The notes under the pieces: model-generated | Seen by the model: the letters and a program-made list of their open reading frames with translations, nothing else | What the model was told of the DNA's origin: nothing | The model's database searches: none | Program-made: the position numbers and the translations under genes | NCBI RefSeq assembly: GCF_016908115.1 | Contig: NZ_JAFBDH010000006.1 | Coordinates: forward strand, 62,001 to 126,000 | Length of the DNA: 64,000 nt | Direction of reading: 5' to 3' | From: Peptoniphilus gorbachii | Lineage (GTDB): Bacteria; Bacillota; Clostridia; Tissierellales; Peptoniphilaceae | Part shown: one piece after another, positions 8,355 through 16,732 of the stretch | How the letters are laid out: each line of letters begins with the position of its first letter | Position numbering within the stretch: position 1 is the first letter of the stretch

Positions 8355-8385
8355 TTTAAAAAAAGACTTTGCATTACACAAAGCC
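8355..8385 (-). terminator. Terminator behind the diaminopropionate ammonia-lyase pseudogene
   Basis: On the reverse strand GGCTTTG and CAAAGTC arms (8365-8385) lead into a T run. It is still intact although the gene upstream of it is not. Confidence 0.7.
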
Positions 8386-8444
8386 TAAAATTATAAATTT
8401 TATTTAATTTAAAAAATAATCAAAAGCAAAAATAAGAATTTAGC

Positions 8445-8984
8445 TTATTTTTCTTCACAAATAATTTCTTTATAAGATTTTTTATCAGTGTCTCCTTCTG
8501 TGGAAATACAAAGCACAACAGAATCTTTATCTAGACCAATTTTTTCTCTATAATCTTTTAAACTATTATCAGTCATAAGGCTATAAACAATGCCACTTGT
8601 TACAGCACCAGATTCCCCAGAAATAATTTTTTTATCATCAGAAATATTATTAGCAAAAAATCTCATCCCAATTTTAGTAAAAATATCATCAAAATTAAAT
8701 TTATATTCATATAAGCCAATTTTCTCTCTTATAATATTAGCAATTGCATAACTAGCACCAAGAACCTTGAAAGCATTTAAGCCAAATCTATAAGACTCAT
8801 CTTTTACAAAAAAACCTTTAAGTCCAATTTCTTTAGTCAAATTTTTGATCTACTAGGGAAGTTTTTTCATAATTGTCAAAGGACTCATGAAAATTATTTA
8901 CAGTTTTGCCTATTCATAATCAAAATCAGAAATATTTGTATTAGACTTTTTATTTTTAATAAATGTTAAATTAATTTTTCCATA
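8445..8984 (-). pseudogene. Diaminopropionate ammonia-lyase (DpaL/YgeX) pseudogene
   Basis: Remnant of a PLP-dependent diaminopropionate ammonia-lyase, normally about 400 residues. The first part encodes NFHESFDNYEKTSLVDQKF, matching the N-terminus of DpaL. A frame change near 8840 then leads to LTKEIGLKGFFVKDESYRFG with NAFKVLGASYA, which holds the PLP-lysine motif K-D-E-S-x-R-F-G-L-N-A-F-K. The reading then jumps directly to the C-terminal IISGESGAVTSG and VLCISTEGDTD, so roughly 240 central residues are deleted in frame. A TAG also interrupts the N-terminal section, and the frame changes just after the ATG at 8982-8984, which keeps a GAGGTG ribosome site. At least four lesions, so certainly inactive. 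Confidence 0.85.
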
Positions 8985-9081
8985 AAACACCTCTATAAAA
9001 TATTTTAAATCTATCAATGGTTTAACATTTTAAAACAAAAAATGATATAAGATTCTAATTTTTTAAGTTTTAAGTCTTATT

Positions 9082-9110
9082 TTTACAAAAAATAAATCAT
9101 ATAATATAAT
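9082..9110 (+). promoter_or_regulatory. Promoter of the DUF4300 lipoprotein gene
   Basis: TTTACA (9082-9087), 17-bp spacer, TATAAT (9105-9110), 30 bp before the start codon. Confidence 0.65.
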
Positions 9111-9139
9111 CTAATATAGATTTAAAAATTGGAGGAAAA

Positions 9140-9982
9140 ATGAAACTAAAAGCACTAATAATTCTTACTTCCTGTTTACTATTACTTACAGCTTGTAATA
9201 AGATTAATTTAAAAAATAGTTTTACAGCTCAAGAAAAAGAAGAAATTCAAATGTCTAACATGAATAGTGAAAAAACTTTATCTTTTGTTAAAGATTCATT
9301 AAAGGGGATAATTAAAGATGAAAACGCAGAGAAATTTATAGATCTCGTAAGAGATTATAATGATTCTATTTCTACAAATTTACTATCTTCTGATTTTTCA
9401 AATAACCTTCATCCTGATTACGACATAGGAAAAATAATAAAAAAAAGAGACAAGATAAATCACAAGTATCTCAATACAAATTGTAGAATTAACACTTTTC
9501 TTCTTTTAAAAGATAGTATAAGTTTAAAGAAAGATGTAGATATTGATGATTCTATACTTTTTATGGACACAGATATAATTGAAAAATTAAAGCTATTTAA
9601 TGCAGATGAAACTAAAAAATTTAAGCAGCTTTTTAGCAGAGTAAAAACTATTAAAAGCAAAAATCCAAAGAAACATGCTAAAGTAATGTCTGACTTCTTG
9701 TCAAATTTTAATTTTCCAAAAAATTCAAAAATGATTTCTGTTGTAATTCATGATAATTTAGATGGAGATTATCTTTTTATTGGTCATGTTGGAGTCCTTC
9801 TTCCCATTGAGAAAGGCTATTTATTTTTAGAAAAAATTTCTTTTGAAGAGCCCTATCAGGCTATTAAATTTCCTGACAAAAAATCTTGCTACAAGTATTT
9901 AAAAGAAAAATTTAAGGACTATAAGGATCCCAATGTAGCAGAACCCTTTATTATGGAAAATGATGAATATGTAAATATTTAA
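9140..9982 (+). CDS. DUF4300 family lipoprotein
   Basis: A 280-residue lipoprotein. The signal peptide MKLKALIILTSCLLLLTAC ends in a lipobox (L-T-A-C, lipidated Cys19). The C-terminal half carries the family signature of DUF4300 (PF14133): GHVGVLLPIEKGYLFLEKIS, EEPYQAIKF and a final EPFIMENDEY. The function of this family is unknown; similar lipoproteins occur in streptococci and other Firmicutes. GGAGG lies five bases before the ATG and a good promoter is present. It stands alone between a pseudogene and an insertion element and appears intact. Confidence 0.8.
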   Translation: MKLKALIILTSCLLLLTACNKINLKNSFTAQEKEEIQMSNMNSEKTLSFVKDSLKGIIKDENAEKFIDLVRDYNDSISTNLLSSDFSNNLHPDYDIGKIIKKRDKINHKYLNTNCRINTFLLLKDSISLKKDVDIDDSILFMDTDIIEKLKLFNADETKKFKQLFSRVKTIKSKNPKKHAKVMSDFLSNFNFPKNSKMISVVIHDNLDGDYLFIGHVGVLLPIEKGYLFLEKISFEEPYQAIKFPDKKSCYKYLKEKFKDYKDPNVAEPFIMENDEYVNI

Positions 9983-10039
9983 TATTAAGGATTTAAAAAT
10001 TATTTTCTAAACTATAAATAAAATAATAAAAGCACAATC

Positions 10040-10752
10040 ATAACCACCGGCTAAGCCGGTGGTTTGTTTTGCCCCTATAAGGGACTATTACCGGCAGCAT
10101 TTCATGCTTTGAACTTTCTTTCTCGTGCACCAATTTTCACAGCTGGTGCTAAAGCACCTTATTTTTTGCTTTTGTTTACTTGCTCACCCGTAAACGGGTC
10201 TACAAATTCTTTAATGCTTATTTGATCTGCCATGTAATCTTCTTTTAATTGATTTTTTATATATTCTTGTATCTTTTTCACATTCTTTCCTGCTGTGTCT
10301 ACATAATATCCTCTACACCAAAAGTGTCTATTTCCATATTTGTATTTTAAATTCGCATGGCCTATCAAATATTATTAGGCTACTTTTTCCTTTTGAATAT
10401 CCCATTGTTTGAGATATGCTGTATTTTGGTGGGATTTCTAACAACATATGAATGTGGTCTGGACAGCATTCTGCTTCTATTATATTTATTCCTTTTCTAT
10501 CACATAAATCTCTTAATATTTTTCCTATATCTTGTTTTAATCTTCCATAAATTACTTGTCTCCTATATTTGGGAGCAAATACTACGTGGTACTTACAATT
10601 CCAGGATGTATGTGATAAACTATTTTTATCCATTTTAGGATACCTCCCTTTTCTATTTATGCTACTGCCAGTAACATTAATAGTTTATCACGGGAGGTTT
10701 TTTGCTTGAAGCTAAAGCTTGTTTTCCTACCACCAGCATAGCTGGTGGTTTA
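10040..10752 (-). mobile_element. IS200/IS605-family element with terminal hairpins
   Basis: A transposase gene of the IS200 group is flanked by the short subterminal hairpins that define these elements: ACCACCGGC/GCCGGTGGT at about 10043-10063 (downstream end) and ACCACCAGC/GCTGGTGGT at about 10729-10749 (upstream end). No inverted terminal repeats or target duplications are expected for this family. Exact cleavage sites cannot be fixed without an empty-site comparison. No tnpB or omega-RNA gene is present. Confidence 0.75.
10159..10633 (-). pseudogene. tnpA: IS200/IS605 transposase TnpA, frameshifted
   Basis: The first frame encodes the HUH-nuclease core: KYHVVFAPKYRRQVIYG, then CCPDHIHMLLEIPPKYS with the H-x-H motif, and ends after SSLIIFDR. 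The second frame continues with HANLKYKYGNRHFWCRGYY and KIQEYIKNQL, containing the catalytic-helix tyrosine region. An extra C in GGCC near 10360 (GGC expected) shifts the frame; removing it restores one transposase of about 150 residues. TnpA proteins of this group cut and join single-stranded DNA. As sequenced, this copy should not be active unless a ribosomal frameshift occurs, for which I see no signal. Confidence 0.85.
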
Positions 10753-10769
10753 TTCATGCTAAAGCGTAC

Positions 10770-10803
10770 AAAAATTGCCCCATACTGATATGGAGCAATT
10801 TTT
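10770..10803. terminator. Bidirectional terminator
   Basis: AAAAATTGC (10770-10778) pairs with GCAATTTTT (10795-10803), with an inner CCATA/TATGG stem and one C-A mismatch. T-rich on both strands. Confidence 0.7.
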
Positions 10804-11007
10804 CTATTGCTAATAATATTAAAAGATACAATGATAGATATAATCTAAAAAAAGCGAATCAATGTTGCTCTTTAATACATTTTTTAATAAACTTAGTAAA
10901 TTATCAATAGAAAGTTTAACAGAAGAAAAGAAGAAAAAAAGAAAACTCCAGAATATAAAATAAGTGCTACCAGGGAATAGAAACAAATAAATAAATAAAG
11001 AACTAAG

Positions 11008-11121
11008 TTGTTATCATATAGAACAACATCCAGATTATTTGCTAGTAAACACGCTACAGAAAGAGAAATGCTAGAGCTTATGGAACTTTTTTATAATGAA
11101 AATCCTAATGGGAATAGGTAA
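11008..11121 (+). pseudogene. Unrecognised gene remnant
   Basis: This is the 3' end of a reading frame that looks like real protein (SRLFASKHATEREMLELMEL, ending NENPNGNR) with no start codon, ribosome site or upstream continuation: stops close the frame just upstream. A second frame at 10862-10963 (34 codons, opening MLLFNTFFNKLSKLS) may be the head of the same lost gene, but it also lacks a ribosome site. I do not recognise the family. The stretch 10804-11150 otherwise holds only AT-rich DNA. Confidence 0.35.
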
Positions 11122-11177
11122 TTTTATAAACTTTTAATAATTTTATATAGTATAATGTATTTAGGAGGTGTTGTTTA

Positions 11178-11321
11178 ATGGATGGTAAAAATAGTATTGG
11201 AAATAAGGTTATAGCAGCACTTATTATGATTACGGTTTGCTTTGTAGCACAATTTTTTATTCAGGGTGATGAATTAATAGTACTTATGATAATATTAGCT
11301 ACGGTAATTTTAAAAGAATAA
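11178..11321 (+). CDS. Small membrane protein, 47 residues
   Basis: A short frame with a strong ribosome site (AGGAGGTG at 11163-11170, seven bases before ATG) and a TATAAT at 11151-11156. The peptide opens MDGKNSIGNKV, then a hydrophobic segment (about residues 11-28, IAALIMITVCFVAQFF), a short G-D-E turn and a second hydrophobic stretch (about 31-45) ending LKE. Two short helices separated by an acidic turn suggest a membrane hairpin. I do not recognise a family. Possibilities include a small toxin, immunity or regulatory peptide, but no partner gene identifies it. Confidence 0.55.
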   Translation: MDGKNSIGNKVIAALIMITVCFVAQFFIQGDELIVLMIILATVILKE

Positions 11322-11457
11322 TAACTATAAATCTACATTTAAATATTTTTTGTATCAATTGAGAATTCGAGATATATTGAGATAAACATTTATTTTAATC
11401 CTAATATAATTGTTTTGAAGAAATCATAATCATAAAGATATTTAGAACAAGAAAAAT

Positions 11458-11512
11458 CAAAAATGCAGTGTCGCATGATGATTTAAAATCATCATGCGAC
11501 ACTGCATTTTTG
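11458..11512. repeat. 55-bp near-perfect palindrome
   Basis: Positions 11458-11484 and 11486-11512 are perfect 27-bp inverted arms around a single A at 11485. The core of each arm is ATGCAGTGTCGCATGATGAT. It begins with CAAAAA and ends with TTTTTG, so each strand reads as a long hairpin ending in a short T run. It could be a bidirectional terminator, but the stem is far longer than the 6-12 bp stems of other terminators here. Confidence 0.9.
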
Positions 11513-11531
11513 AAGTAATTTTATATTAATA

Positions 11532-11556
11532 TTCTTTAAAATAGATTTTTAAAGAA
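11532..11556 (-). terminator. AT-rich hairpin after the secreted-protein pseudogene
   Basis: TTCTTTAAAA (11532-11541) and TTTTAAAGAA (11547-11556) form a perfect 10-bp stem, but it contains almost no G or C and lacks a strong T tail. Weak terminator candidate. Confidence 0.4.
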
Positions 11557-11558
11557 CA

Positions 11559-12471
11559 TTAATGAAACATCGCAGATCTAGATCTGAAAATATCAGCATT
11601 ACCACTTATATCAATAGATGGACCAGACCAACTTACAGAAACTCCACCAAAATTAATTGTTGGATGAGCATATGCAAATGTTATTTCTACACCATCGACA
11701 TAAGAATCATAACTTTTTAGTTGTAAGTAAGCTCTTCCTGAAAGAGCGACTTGACCATTGTCGGATAATCTAAAAGTACTAGAACATCCAGAGTTTGCAG
11801 ATGAATCTGTTATATAGTTGAAAGTTTCATCTCTAATATATGTTCTAGTGTTTATATCACTTCTTTTCAATCTAACATTGTATCCAGTCCTTGTCATATT
11901 TTTCCCCCCATCCAAAAGCAATAGTATCATGTAAACCAGCAAGTACAGGAGCTTTATCCCATGACCAGTCATATATTACAAATCCTGAATTATTTGCGTC
12001 TAGGGTTCCGTCACGAGGAATTATAGTTAATGATGCAAACAAAGCCCTGTATTGTGTAGAAGTAGGGCTTATTTCATTAGTTGAAATTTTTCTTATTAGA
12101 TTGATAGAATCTTCATTGTAACCCATATTTTGAAGTTTTAAATCGTCTAGTTTATTAAGTTCTCTAACTTTAGTATAAGCTAATTCATCTCTTGATAGTG
12201 TATAATCTTTAATTAAAGATTTAGAAATACTATCATTATGGTTAATAGATTTAATGGTAATGTTTTCATTTTCTTTATCCAAGTATATTTTTTCTGGTAA
12301 AGAATCATACTCATTTACAGTTATTGCTGCTGGATTTTTTGACATTTCCGAAAATGTTAAAATAGGTTCATTTAAAAATGCATCCATTCCTTCATCGGTT
12401 ATTGCTTTCACAGGTAATGCTGAGAATAACATACAACTTGCAATAGTGATTACGCTAAATAATTTTTTCAT
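11559..12471 (-). pseudogene. Secreted protein of unknown function, frameshifted at a G6 tract
   Basis: Two overlapping frames form one exported protein. The first (12471 leftward) opens with a signal peptide, MKKLFSVITIASCMLFSALP to VKA, then a helical region and FVIYDWSWDKAPVLAG, HDTIAFGWG. The second continues KNMTRTGYNVRLKRSD and a Gly/Ser/Asp-rich, beta-type C-terminus (VALSGRAYLQLKSYD, FGGVSVSWSGPSID). The frames change at G6 followed by A5 (C6 on the plus strand at 11904-11909); with five G the reading is continuous and gives about 303 residues. The start has AGGAGG. I do not recognise the family. It may be a pseudogene, a sequencing error, or a gene switched by slippage. Confidence 0.65.
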
Positions 12472-12484
12472 ACTAACCTCCTAA

Positions 12485-12803
12485 AATATATTATAAATAG
12501 TAATAGCTTACAATTAGAGGATAGCAATTAAAAAATCTAATTACAAGTCTATTAATTTTGGGAAAAATTTTATATACTAAAAGGTAATACAATAAATAGT
12601 GAATATATTTTCACTAAAAATTTTTTCTAAATAAGGTTGAGTATAAATAATTTTTTATTAAGTTAAATTTAATAAATATTATTTTCACTATATATTCAAT
12701 TTACCTATATTATTTTAATAGAAAGAATTTAGTAATCCCTGATTTATTATCGGGATATCATTAAAAAGTTTTCTATTAATTTAGTAAATCAAAATTTGCA
12801 CTA
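12485..12803. other. Intergenic stretch without a recognisable gene
   Basis: AT-rich DNA. I see only two short inverted repeats: TAGTGAA/TTCACTA near 12597-12617, and TCCCTGA/TCGGGA near 12736-12755. Part of it presumably carries the promoter of the secreted-protein pseudogene, but no clear -35/-10 pair stands out. Confidence 0.5.
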
Positions 12804-12832
12804 AAAAATTGCCCCTTTTGGAGCAATTTTTA
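12804..12832 (-). terminator. Terminator of the DUF3798 ABC transporter operon
   Basis: AAAAATTGCTCC and GGGGCAATTTTT arms on the reverse strand, continuing into T. Its arm ends AATTGC/GCAATT resemble the terminator at 10770-10803. Confidence 0.85.
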
Positions 12833-12852
12833 TTTTGCCTAAAATTATATTT

Positions 12853-13995
12853 TTATTCAGCTACTTTGTTTCCCTTATTTATCTTGTCTTCTCTCAATTT
12901 TAATCTGTTAGCTTCAAGTTCTCTCTTTCTTTCGAAAGCGTGAAGAATAAGTGCAAGAGTTACTACACCATAAGAGATAAATGTTCTGAAATATTCACCC
13001 ATCATAGCATCTCCTGTTAAAACTCTTCCTGCTTGTGGAAGAACTATAAACATCAAGTGGAATAATGCAGTACCTAAAATTACATTTGGAATTGATGCCT
13101 TAGATACAGATGCACCACCTACAAGTATTGATGCTGCAGCGTAAAGTGCTGCTTGGTCTTGACCTGCATATGTTGCAAGTGTACCAATATTTTGAAGATA
13201 AATAATTTGACCATAGCAAGCAAGAACTGTTGACATTACTATTGATGCAATTCTAATTTTGTCAGAATTCATTCCTGCGTTAGAAGATACAAATTGATCC
13301 TGCCCTACTGCCTTCATATCGTGACCAAGTTTAGTATTTCTAAACCATACGATAAATAGACAAAGTAATGCAATAATACAAATTGTAACTACTGGCACGT
13401 CAAATAAAATTTGATGTTTTGCAGTTATAGGAATATTGATTCTGAACTTTAAAATATTATCAAAACCTTGAGCTGAAGCAAGAGTTATGGAGTTTTTAAT
13501 ACCATAACCAGCAGAAAGGACCATTGCTTTAGTCTTCATTGGAATTAAAGTTCCACAGAAATATAATAGGAAAAGCATGTACCAACCTAAGATAAAGAAG
13601 GCAAGCATCATTGATGTAATCATTTCTCTTCCTCTGGCTCTATTTAAAACTCTTCCTGAAAATTGTCCAAGTAAAACTGCAATTGGTGTACCAATAAGAG
13701 CAGCTATTAATAGTCCAGTAGCTCCAGTAAAGCCCCAATCTTGTGCAAAAATTATTCCAATTTGTCCCGCCATTGCTCCTAGTGGAATACCAAAGTTAAT
13801 TCCCATACCAGCAATGATAGGTATGATTAGAGAAAGTACAAGGAATGTATTTCTTACCATTCTCTTGGAAAGTTCATTTGTTATATAAGATAGTGGTGGT
13901 TTTGCAATAATTAGTCCTGCCACAACTATAATTATAAACAAAATAGGAACCATAAATCTGTATAAAAATTCTTTTAAATTAAATTTCTTATTCAT
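12853..13995 (-). CDS. ABC transporter permease (second), BPD_transp_2 type
   Basis: A 380-residue integral membrane protein with about nine or ten segments, of the permease family used by simple-sugar, nucleoside and BMP-type importers. The conserved cytoplasmic loop that contacts the ATPase is visible as FRNTKLGHDMKAVGQDQFVS; LVGGASVSKASIPNVILGTA follows and has a close counterpart in the partner permease. The start overlaps the end of the first permease gene by eight bases, with AGGAGG upstream. It is the last gene of the binding-protein / ATPase / permease / permease operon and is followed by a terminator. The C-terminus is basic and polar (RKRELEANRLKLREDK). Confidence 0.85.
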   Translation of the reverse strand: MNKKFNLKEFLYRFMVPILFIIIVVAGLIIAKPPLSYITNELSKRMVRNTFLVLSLIIPIIAGMGINFGIPLGAMAGQIGIIFAQDWGFTGATGLLIAALIGTPIAVLLGQFSGRVLNRARGREMITSMMLAFFILGWYMLFLLYFCGTLIPMKTKAMVLSAGYGIKNSITLASAQGFDNILKFRINIPITAKHQILFDVPVVTICIIALLCLFIVWFRNTKLGHDMKAVGQDQFVSSNAGMNSDKIRIASIVMSTVLACYGQIIYLQNIGTLATYAGQDQAALYAAASILVGGASVSKASIPNVILGTALFHLMFIVLPQAGRVLTGDAMMGEYFRTFISYGVVTLALILHAFERKRELEANRLKLREDKINKGNKVAE

Positions 13996-15064
13996 CTTTA
14001 CTCCTCCTTGTTAGTGCGTAAATTATCATTCCATTTGTGATTATCATTCTTAGTATTTCTGAAATATCTATATTTAATGCACCATTTATTACAGTAGGAG
14101 TAAGAGTAATTACACCTTGGAATAAAAATGTACCAATTATTACATTTGGAATTGATGCCTTATTAATACTTGCACCACCAATTAATAGTGCAGCTACTGT
14201 TTGGAATGTAAAAGAAAGTGGCGCTTGGTAAAGTTGTATAAAACCATAGGATTGTTGATAAATAACAATTCCAATAGCAGCAATTACTGTTGAAAGAATT
14301 ACAGATACAAGTCTTACTCTGTTAATATGAATACCAGAAGCTTTTGCATATTCTGAGTTAGATCCAACAGCTGTCATTGCAGTACCAGTCTTAGTCTTGA
14401 AAAATGCCCATACAATAAATGCCATAAGTGCAAATAATAAAAACATACCCATAGGAATTTGAACACCAAGTATATTAATACTTAAAAAGTTATTTAATAC
14501 ACCAACAGTTACCTTTGTTCCATCTTCCAAAATTTTTGACTTCATCCAATAATCTGCAACTGGAATTTGTTGGGATAGTCCCTTTCCTCCATAACTTAAA
14601 ACAGAAACTGGATTCTTGTAAGGAAGAATTAAGTAGGCAATACACATAAAAGCTGTAAATGAATATCCAACATATGTTGCAATAAGCATTTCATCGCCCT
14701 TAATTCTATTTAAAAGTAGTCCGTAGAAAAATCCAAAAACAACTGCTATAAGAGATGCAAATAGCATTGCTATAAAAATCCCTTTAAAACCTGTAAAACC
14801 AAATTCAATTGAAGTTACCCCACCAAGAATTCCAGCTACAACTCCAATTGGGATACCAAAGTTAAGTCCACAACCAGATTGTACCATTGGCACAAGGGAT
14901 AAAACTAAAACTGAAAACATACCAAATCTTGAAAGAACATTGTCAATAGAATCGACTAATGAAACGCCAGCCATTGGAGCTGCAATAAAGAGAATTAATA
15001 AGAAAACTCCAATGATAAGTCGTGGAATTCCAATTTTGTTAATTAAACTATTCTTTTTAGTCAT
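13988..15064 (-). CDS. ABC transporter permease (first), BPD_transp_2 type
   Basis: A 358-residue membrane protein paralogous to the next gene. The ATPase-coupling loop reads FKTKTGTAMTAVGSNSEYAK, followed by GIHINRVRLVSVILSTVIA and LLIGGASINKASIPNVIIGT; the last motif is shared almost exactly with the partner permease, so the two likely form a heterodimeric channel. It overlaps the ATPase gene by eight bases and is preceded by GGAGG. The solute is not identified; the family transports sugars, nucleosides or similar small polar compounds. Confidence 0.85.
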   Translation of the reverse strand: MTKKNSLINKIGIPRLIIGVFLLILFIAAPMAGVSLVDSIDNVLSRFGMFSVLVLSLVPMVQSGCGLNFGIPIGVVAGILGGVTSIEFGFTGFKGIFIAMLFASLIAVVFGFFYGLLLNRIKGDEMLIATYVGYSFTAFMCIAYLILPYKNPVSVLSYGGKGLSQQIPVADYWMKSKILEDGTKVTVGVLNNFLSINILGVQIPMGMFLLFALMAFIVWAFFKTKTGTAMTAVGSNSEYAKASGIHINRVRLVSVILSTVIAAIGIVIYQQSYGFIQLYQAPLSFTFQTVAALLIGGASINKASIPNVIIGTFLFQGVITLTPTVINGALNIDISEILRMIITNGMIIYALTRRSKDE

Positions 15065-16652
15065 TTACTGCCTCCACTTCTCCACTCATTAGAAGTCCAA
15101 ATTCTGTTGCCTCAGCATCTGCTGGTAAAATACCTGCGATTTTTCCTTCGCAAATAACAGCAATTCTATTACATATACTTCTAAGTTCTTCAAGCTCTGA
15201 TGAAACCATGACAATAGTTGTATTATCCTTTTCATTGCTTTCTTTCAAGGCATCAAGTACTAGTTCCTTTGCACCTATATCAATTCCTCTAGTAGGCTCA
15301 GAAACAAATAGAAGTTCTGGTTCCATGGCAAAAGCTTTGGCAAGACAAATCTTTTGTTGGTTACCACCAGATAAATTTCCTGCCTTTTGTTCTGGTCCCG
15401 TTGTCTTTATATGAAGAGATTCAATGTATTCATTAGATAGCTCTTTCATCTTAGCTTCATCTCTAAATTTAAATCCAAGAACTCTTTTTATAAATTTTTC
15501 TTGAACTTGCATTGCATTAAAAGCTATATTCCAGAAAATTGGCTCTTCCAATAAAAGACCTACTCCTCTTCTGTCTTCTGAAACAAAGGCAATTTTATTC
15601 TTTAAAATATCTAAAGTATCACCAAGTTTTAATTCCTTGCCATTATAAATTAGCTTGCCACCTACAGGATAAGTGCCCAAAATTCCATTTGGAATACCAA
15701 GCTTACCTTGACCAGCAAGACCAGCAATACCTAAAATTTCTCCTCTGATAACAGAAAGACTTACATCATAGACAGCTTCGCCAGGCATGTCAACCCAGAG
15801 ATTTTCGATTTCAAGAATGTGGTCATTTTCATCTAAATCCTTATCCACCTTTTCTACAGCTATCTTCTTTGATTCATCATCTCTACCAACCATCCATTTA
15901 GCAATTTGTTCGATTGATAGATTTTCGTTCTTTTTGTCTTCAATTATTTCACCATCTCTAAGGACAACTACTTGATCACATACACTTATGATTTCACGGA
16001 GTCTATGAGTGATGAAAATTATAGATATACCAAGATCTGCAAGAGTTCTAAGAGAACTTATAAGGTTATTGGCCTCAGTCTCAGTAAGTACAGCAGTTGG
16101 TTCATCCATAATTATTAACTTAACATCTTTTCTTGTCATTTCCCTTGCAATTTCAATAAATTGCTTATGACCTACAGGCATTTCGGAAACAAGTGCACTA
16201 GTATCAATGCTAACTTCCAAAGTGTCAAGAGACTTGCCTGCAATTCTAATATTTTCCTTAGAATCAATACTCTCTAGTTTTTTACCAAAAATTTTAGATA
16301 TTACAGAGGAATTCGTCTTCTCCATATCGAGAGTAATATTTTCTGCAACTGTAAATCCAGGGATTAAACTAAATTCTTGATGTACCATACCTATGCCTGC
16401 ATTTAAGGCGTCAATTGGGTTTTTAAAGTCAATTAATTTTCCGTCAAAATAAATTTCACCGTTATAACCGCCAGTGTCTTTAATAACTTCCATACCGAAA
16501 ATTATATTCATTAAAGTTGACTTACCGGCTCCATTTTCACCAACAAGTCCTAAAATTTCTCCCTTTTGAAGAGTGAAATTAACATCCTTTAAGACGGCAT
16601 TATCGCCAAAACTCTTGCTGACATTCTTGACTTCAAGTAAACTGTTTGTCAA
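15057..16652 (-). CDS. ABC transporter ATP-binding protein, two nucleotide-binding domains
   Basis: A fused double ATPase of the sugar/nucleoside importer class, 531 residues. First domain: Walker A GENGAGKST (about 39-47), Q-loop HQEFSL, Walker B IIMDEPTAVLT, with a weak signature (MPVGHKQFIEIA). Second domain: degenerate Walker A GLAGQGKLGI, intact signature LSGGNQQKICLAKA, Walker B LFVSEPTRGID. One normal and one altered site is usual for this family. The start is TTG: two TTG codons lie at 16655 and 16652, and spacing from GGAGGG (16659-16664) favours the second. It overlaps the first permease gene and follows the binding-protein gene across a hairpin. Confidence 0.88.
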   Translation of the reverse strand: MTNSLLEVKNVSKSFGDNAVLKDVNFTLQKGEILGLVGENGAGKSTLMNIIFGMEVIKDTGGYNGEIYFDGKLIDFKNPIDALNAGIGMVHQEFSLIPGFTVAENITLDMEKTNSSVISKIFGKKLESIDSKENIRIAGKSLDTLEVSIDTSALVSEMPVGHKQFIEIAREMTRKDVKLIIMDEPTAVLTETEANNLISSLRTLADLGISIIFITHRLREIISVCDQVVVLRDGEIIEDKKNENLSIEQIAKWMVGRDDESKKIAVEKVDKDLDENDHILEIENLWVDMPGEAVYDVSLSVIRGEILGIAGLAGQGKLGIPNGILGTYPVGGKLIYNGKELKLGDTLDILKNKIAFVSEDRRGVGLLLEEPIFWNIAFNAMQVQEKFIKRVLGFKFRDEAKMKELSNEYIESLHIKTTGPEQKAGNLSGGNQQKICLAKAFAMEPELLFVSEPTRGIDIGAKELVLDALKESNEKDNTTIVMVSSELEELRSICNRIAVICEGKIAGILPADAEATEFGLLMSGEVEAVND

Positions 16653-16682
16653 CAAAATCCCTCCATCTTTTTAAAATAATAA

Positions 16683-16716
16683 AATTAAAATCAACGGTAA
16701 CCCGTTGACTTTAATT
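16683..16716 (-). terminator. Internal hairpin between the binding-protein and ATPase genes
   Basis: Fifteen-base arms, AATTAAAGTCAACGG and CCGTTGATTTTAATT with one mismatch, around a four-base loop, followed by a broken T run. Placed just after the binding-protein stop, it probably acts as a partial terminator or 3' stabiliser, so that the binding protein is made in excess of the membrane complex. Confidence 0.7.
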
Positions 16717-16732
16717 TTTTTTTATAAAATAA

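Noticed and set aside
10357-10638. Open frame of 93 codons opposite the transposase
   Set aside because: It is hydrophobic filler made from the antisense of a conserved HUH transposase, with no ribosome site.
11559-11972. The second frame of the secreted protein as a separate gene
   Set aside because: It starts inside the first frame without a ribosome site or signal peptide, and joins it perfectly when one G is removed from the G6 tract.
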